Assembly: GCA_019914995.1 (NCBI GenBank)
Contig: CM034127.1
Coordinates: 10,974,001-11,038,000, forward strand
Source of the DNA: Acanthochlamys bracteata
Lineage: Eukaryota; Streptophyta; Magnoliopsida; Pandanales; Velloziaceae
Length of the DNA: 64,000 bases
Direction of reading: 5' to 3'
Made by a program: the position numbers and the translations under genes. Within the stretch, counting starts at the first letter, position 1. Every line of letters starts with the position of its first letter. A model generated the notes under the pieces. That model had not been told where the DNA came from. It saw nothing but the letters and a program-made list of their open reading frames with translations, and made no database searches. Positions 61,963 to 64,000 of this stretch are shown here, piece after piece.

Positions 61963-62956
61963 ATGATGAAGGCGACAGTGAAAGGAAGGTACGACGCGGA
62001 GAGGAGCACTGCGGCTGCGACGGTCGCGGTGCCGGCCGGTGATGTACGGCTCAAGTTCTCCTTGACTGATGCCACTGTGGTGAAGGGTCCCACTCTCAAT
62101 GGTCTCGCTTTATCTCTCGAAAAACCTGGAGCCTTCATTATAGATTACAATGTTCCCATTCAGGTAATTTATTCAACAGTTAATTCAGTGGATTTTCGAT
62201 CTTCCGTACTGATGTTTGCATCTGAATTCTTTAAACTTTCGATTTTATTAGGATTTGATATATACAAATTGTTACTTATTGAAATTGCATTGATGAGTAA
62301 TGTTAACTGATTGAATTATTTTACTCAATCGTAGAGTTGGTAGCAACGAAAAATTTGCTCTTGCAACGGTCTTTTTATTGTCATTTTATTTTTCTTGCAT
62401 TGCCTGTCTACTTAGATTGAAAAGGTAAATGTTTTGCAACTGATTGTATTGCTTTTGTATGTATGAATTTTTGTATCAGGATGTAAGGTTCCAGTTTATG
62501 AACACAATCAGGGTGCTTGAGAAACCGCTGAACCTGACATACACGCACTTGAGGAATGCCAACCGGACGGCATTGGATGGATCTCTAACATTTGACCCGG
62601 CCAACAAGGTGAACGTAAACTATGCATTTGGGACCAACAACTGCAAGGTCAAGTATATTTATGCACATGGCGAGCTCCGTCGCACCATCTTTGAACCTAG
62701 CTATGATGTATCCAAGGATGTGTGGGATTTTTCTATTTCGAGGAAGTTTGACGGGGGAGACTCTTTGAAAGCTACCTACCAGACTTCGTCAAAGAATCTG
62801 GGGCTTGAGTGGAGTAGGGAATCAAAGATCAATGGGTCATTCAAGGTACTTTAACCCAGCTCCTGCATTTATGTGGTTGCATTTGCACGAGAATGATGAG
62901 AGAAGCTTACACTAAGTTGATGATGATGATGCATTTAGGTTACTGGAGAGGCTTGA
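61963..62956 (+). CDS. OEP24: Outer envelope pore protein 24 (OEP24) homologue, C-terminus shortened
   Basis: Beta-barrel channel of the plastid outer envelope that passes sugars, phosphates and other small solutes. Exons 61963-62163, 62480-62845 and a short inferred 62939-62956 give 194 residues; OEP24 proteins are about 213. Family signatures: [104 protein letters not shown]. After KINGSFK the frame ends within five codons whether the intron is spliced to 62939 (VTGEA) or read through (VL), whereas relatives continue with about 25 residues forming the last strand. Another exon may lie beyond the window, or this copy is truncated. ATG 61966 is an equally good start. Confidence 0.88.
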
Positions 62957-64000
62957 AGAATCTCTTTTAGTTTTTCCTCTCTTCTTCCTCAATTCAAGCT
63001 TCCTGTTATGCATCGAATTTAGGTAAAGGAATTTCTAGTGGGTTGGTGTGTCACTGAACATGGTTTACTAGTGACGCCACTAGCTAAATGGACCAGAGAA
63101 TGTGACATATGTCATTGTGTATAAGACTTGAGATGATAGCTGAATATACTTTTTCTTTTTATCTCTCTTTCAATCTAGTAGGTAATTGCCAATGTCGCAA
63201 TAGAGAATTGGTAACCTTGAAATTTCTACGGCTAAATTATGGAGAAAAGTTTTGAACGTTAGGATTACTTGGCTTTTGAAGTTTTCTTATTATTAAAATC
63301 TAGCACCTGTAGTCAAACAACTGAGAAATGCACTTGAAAAGGAGATTGATCTTCAATGTACTTGCTAAGGGCAGATGCACTTAATTATTTTGTTCCAATA
63401 TTTGTAAATATAGTTATCTTGGATAAAATAAATGAGTTGGGCATCGGTTTGTCCTGTATCATGCAGCTGTATTTGGTTTTCCAACCTTATGATACAGTGA
63501 GTATTAATACTTAAAAAGAAAATTACAGCCTAGTTTTTTTTAATCTATGTTTTATTTTAATGTACAATCTTAGTTTGTCTAGTTGAGGGATTGTTAATCT
63601 AGTTTCTCTTTCTTCACATTTACTCGTCTATAACCAGGCTTTGGCATCCCTCAATTTGGGCCAGCAACCACTCATTCCAAAATTAGTAGCGGAGAGCACG
63701 TGGAATTTTGAGATGTGACCCTAGATGGAGTGTTCACTCTTTACGTCCTAGGGAAGTACTTTCTTGCTGGGACTCTGTCAAATTTTTTTGCTTGCAGTTT
63801 ATTCTGTTTACTGTACTAGCTATAAATGTTCAAGTGCTAACTTTGCCAAGGTACCCTTTTTGATATTTAAAGTTGATACATGGATGCCTATTTCCTGATA
63901 TGGAAAGAATATCTACATGTTTGCCAGTCCTGCTCTTCAGTTTTGATGGTCGTATGGAAAGCACATGTGTTTTGACATGTTATGCCTTATAAGATAAGGG
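62957..64000. other. Region right of OEP24, no gene recognised
   Basis: Probably 3' UTR of OEP24 and then spacer. I looked for the missing C-terminal OEP24 exon here (residues like SASFNLAEE and AESTWN in relatives) and found none. Confidence 0.4.

Overview
The window is nuclear DNA from a flowering plant, most likely a eudicot. Genes are split by GT-AG introns, introns and spacers are AT-rich, and the recognisable proteins are plant-specific or typical of plants: MOS1, a plastid S10, the plant TFIIB-related PTF2, LEW1, OEP24 and polyol transporters. I cannot name the species from sequence alone.

Layout. 1-6927 holds a decayed AIMP1-like tRNA-binding gene whose exon is split by a 5.57-kb Ty3/gypsy LTR element (1142-6707) with a 5-bp target duplication. 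MOS1, a BAT2-domain regulator of immune-receptor expression, runs on + (about 8.1-17.8 kb). A GDSL lipase (-, 19.5-21.3 kb) and a conserved plant coiled-coil gene (+, 22.8-25.5 kb) follow. Two dead host genes come next, serine acetyltransferase (25.7-26.4 kb) and tRNA m7G methyltransferase (27.4-28.2 kb). Plastid ribosomal protein S10 (-, 29.4-31.8 kb) and PTF2 (+, 32.3-34.7 kb) are divergent and share a 0.5-kb promoter region. LEW1/NUS1 (-, 35.7-38.9 kb) is converged on by PTF2.

40.5-42.4 kb is the most interesting stretch. It has no protein gene but carries a minus-strand cluster of box C/D snoRNAs: two U14 copies, a U43-like guide, two further guides with rRNA matches, one orphan and one weak candidate. 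It sits behind a telo-box and site II promoter of the kind known for plant snoRNA and ribosomal-protein genes. Two tandem polyol transporters (-, 42.75-44.46 and 49.29-51.34 kb) lie in an AT-rich, gene-poor region (44.5-56.7 kb) with foldback and direct repeats.

At the right end is an uncharacterised nuclear-looking protein of about 952 residues (-, 56.8-60.3 kb). Its upstream region carries three E2F-type sites within 41 bp. It is divergent from OEP24 (+, 62.0-63.0 kb), whose visible reading frame ends short.

Several genes concern ribosome and tRNA biology (snoRNAs, S10, TFIIB-related factor, dead AIMP1 and TrmB copies), but nothing shows that they are functionally linked. Exon coordinates were placed by hand from splice signals, reading phase and family knowledge; a few bases of error are possible. 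No database search was run.
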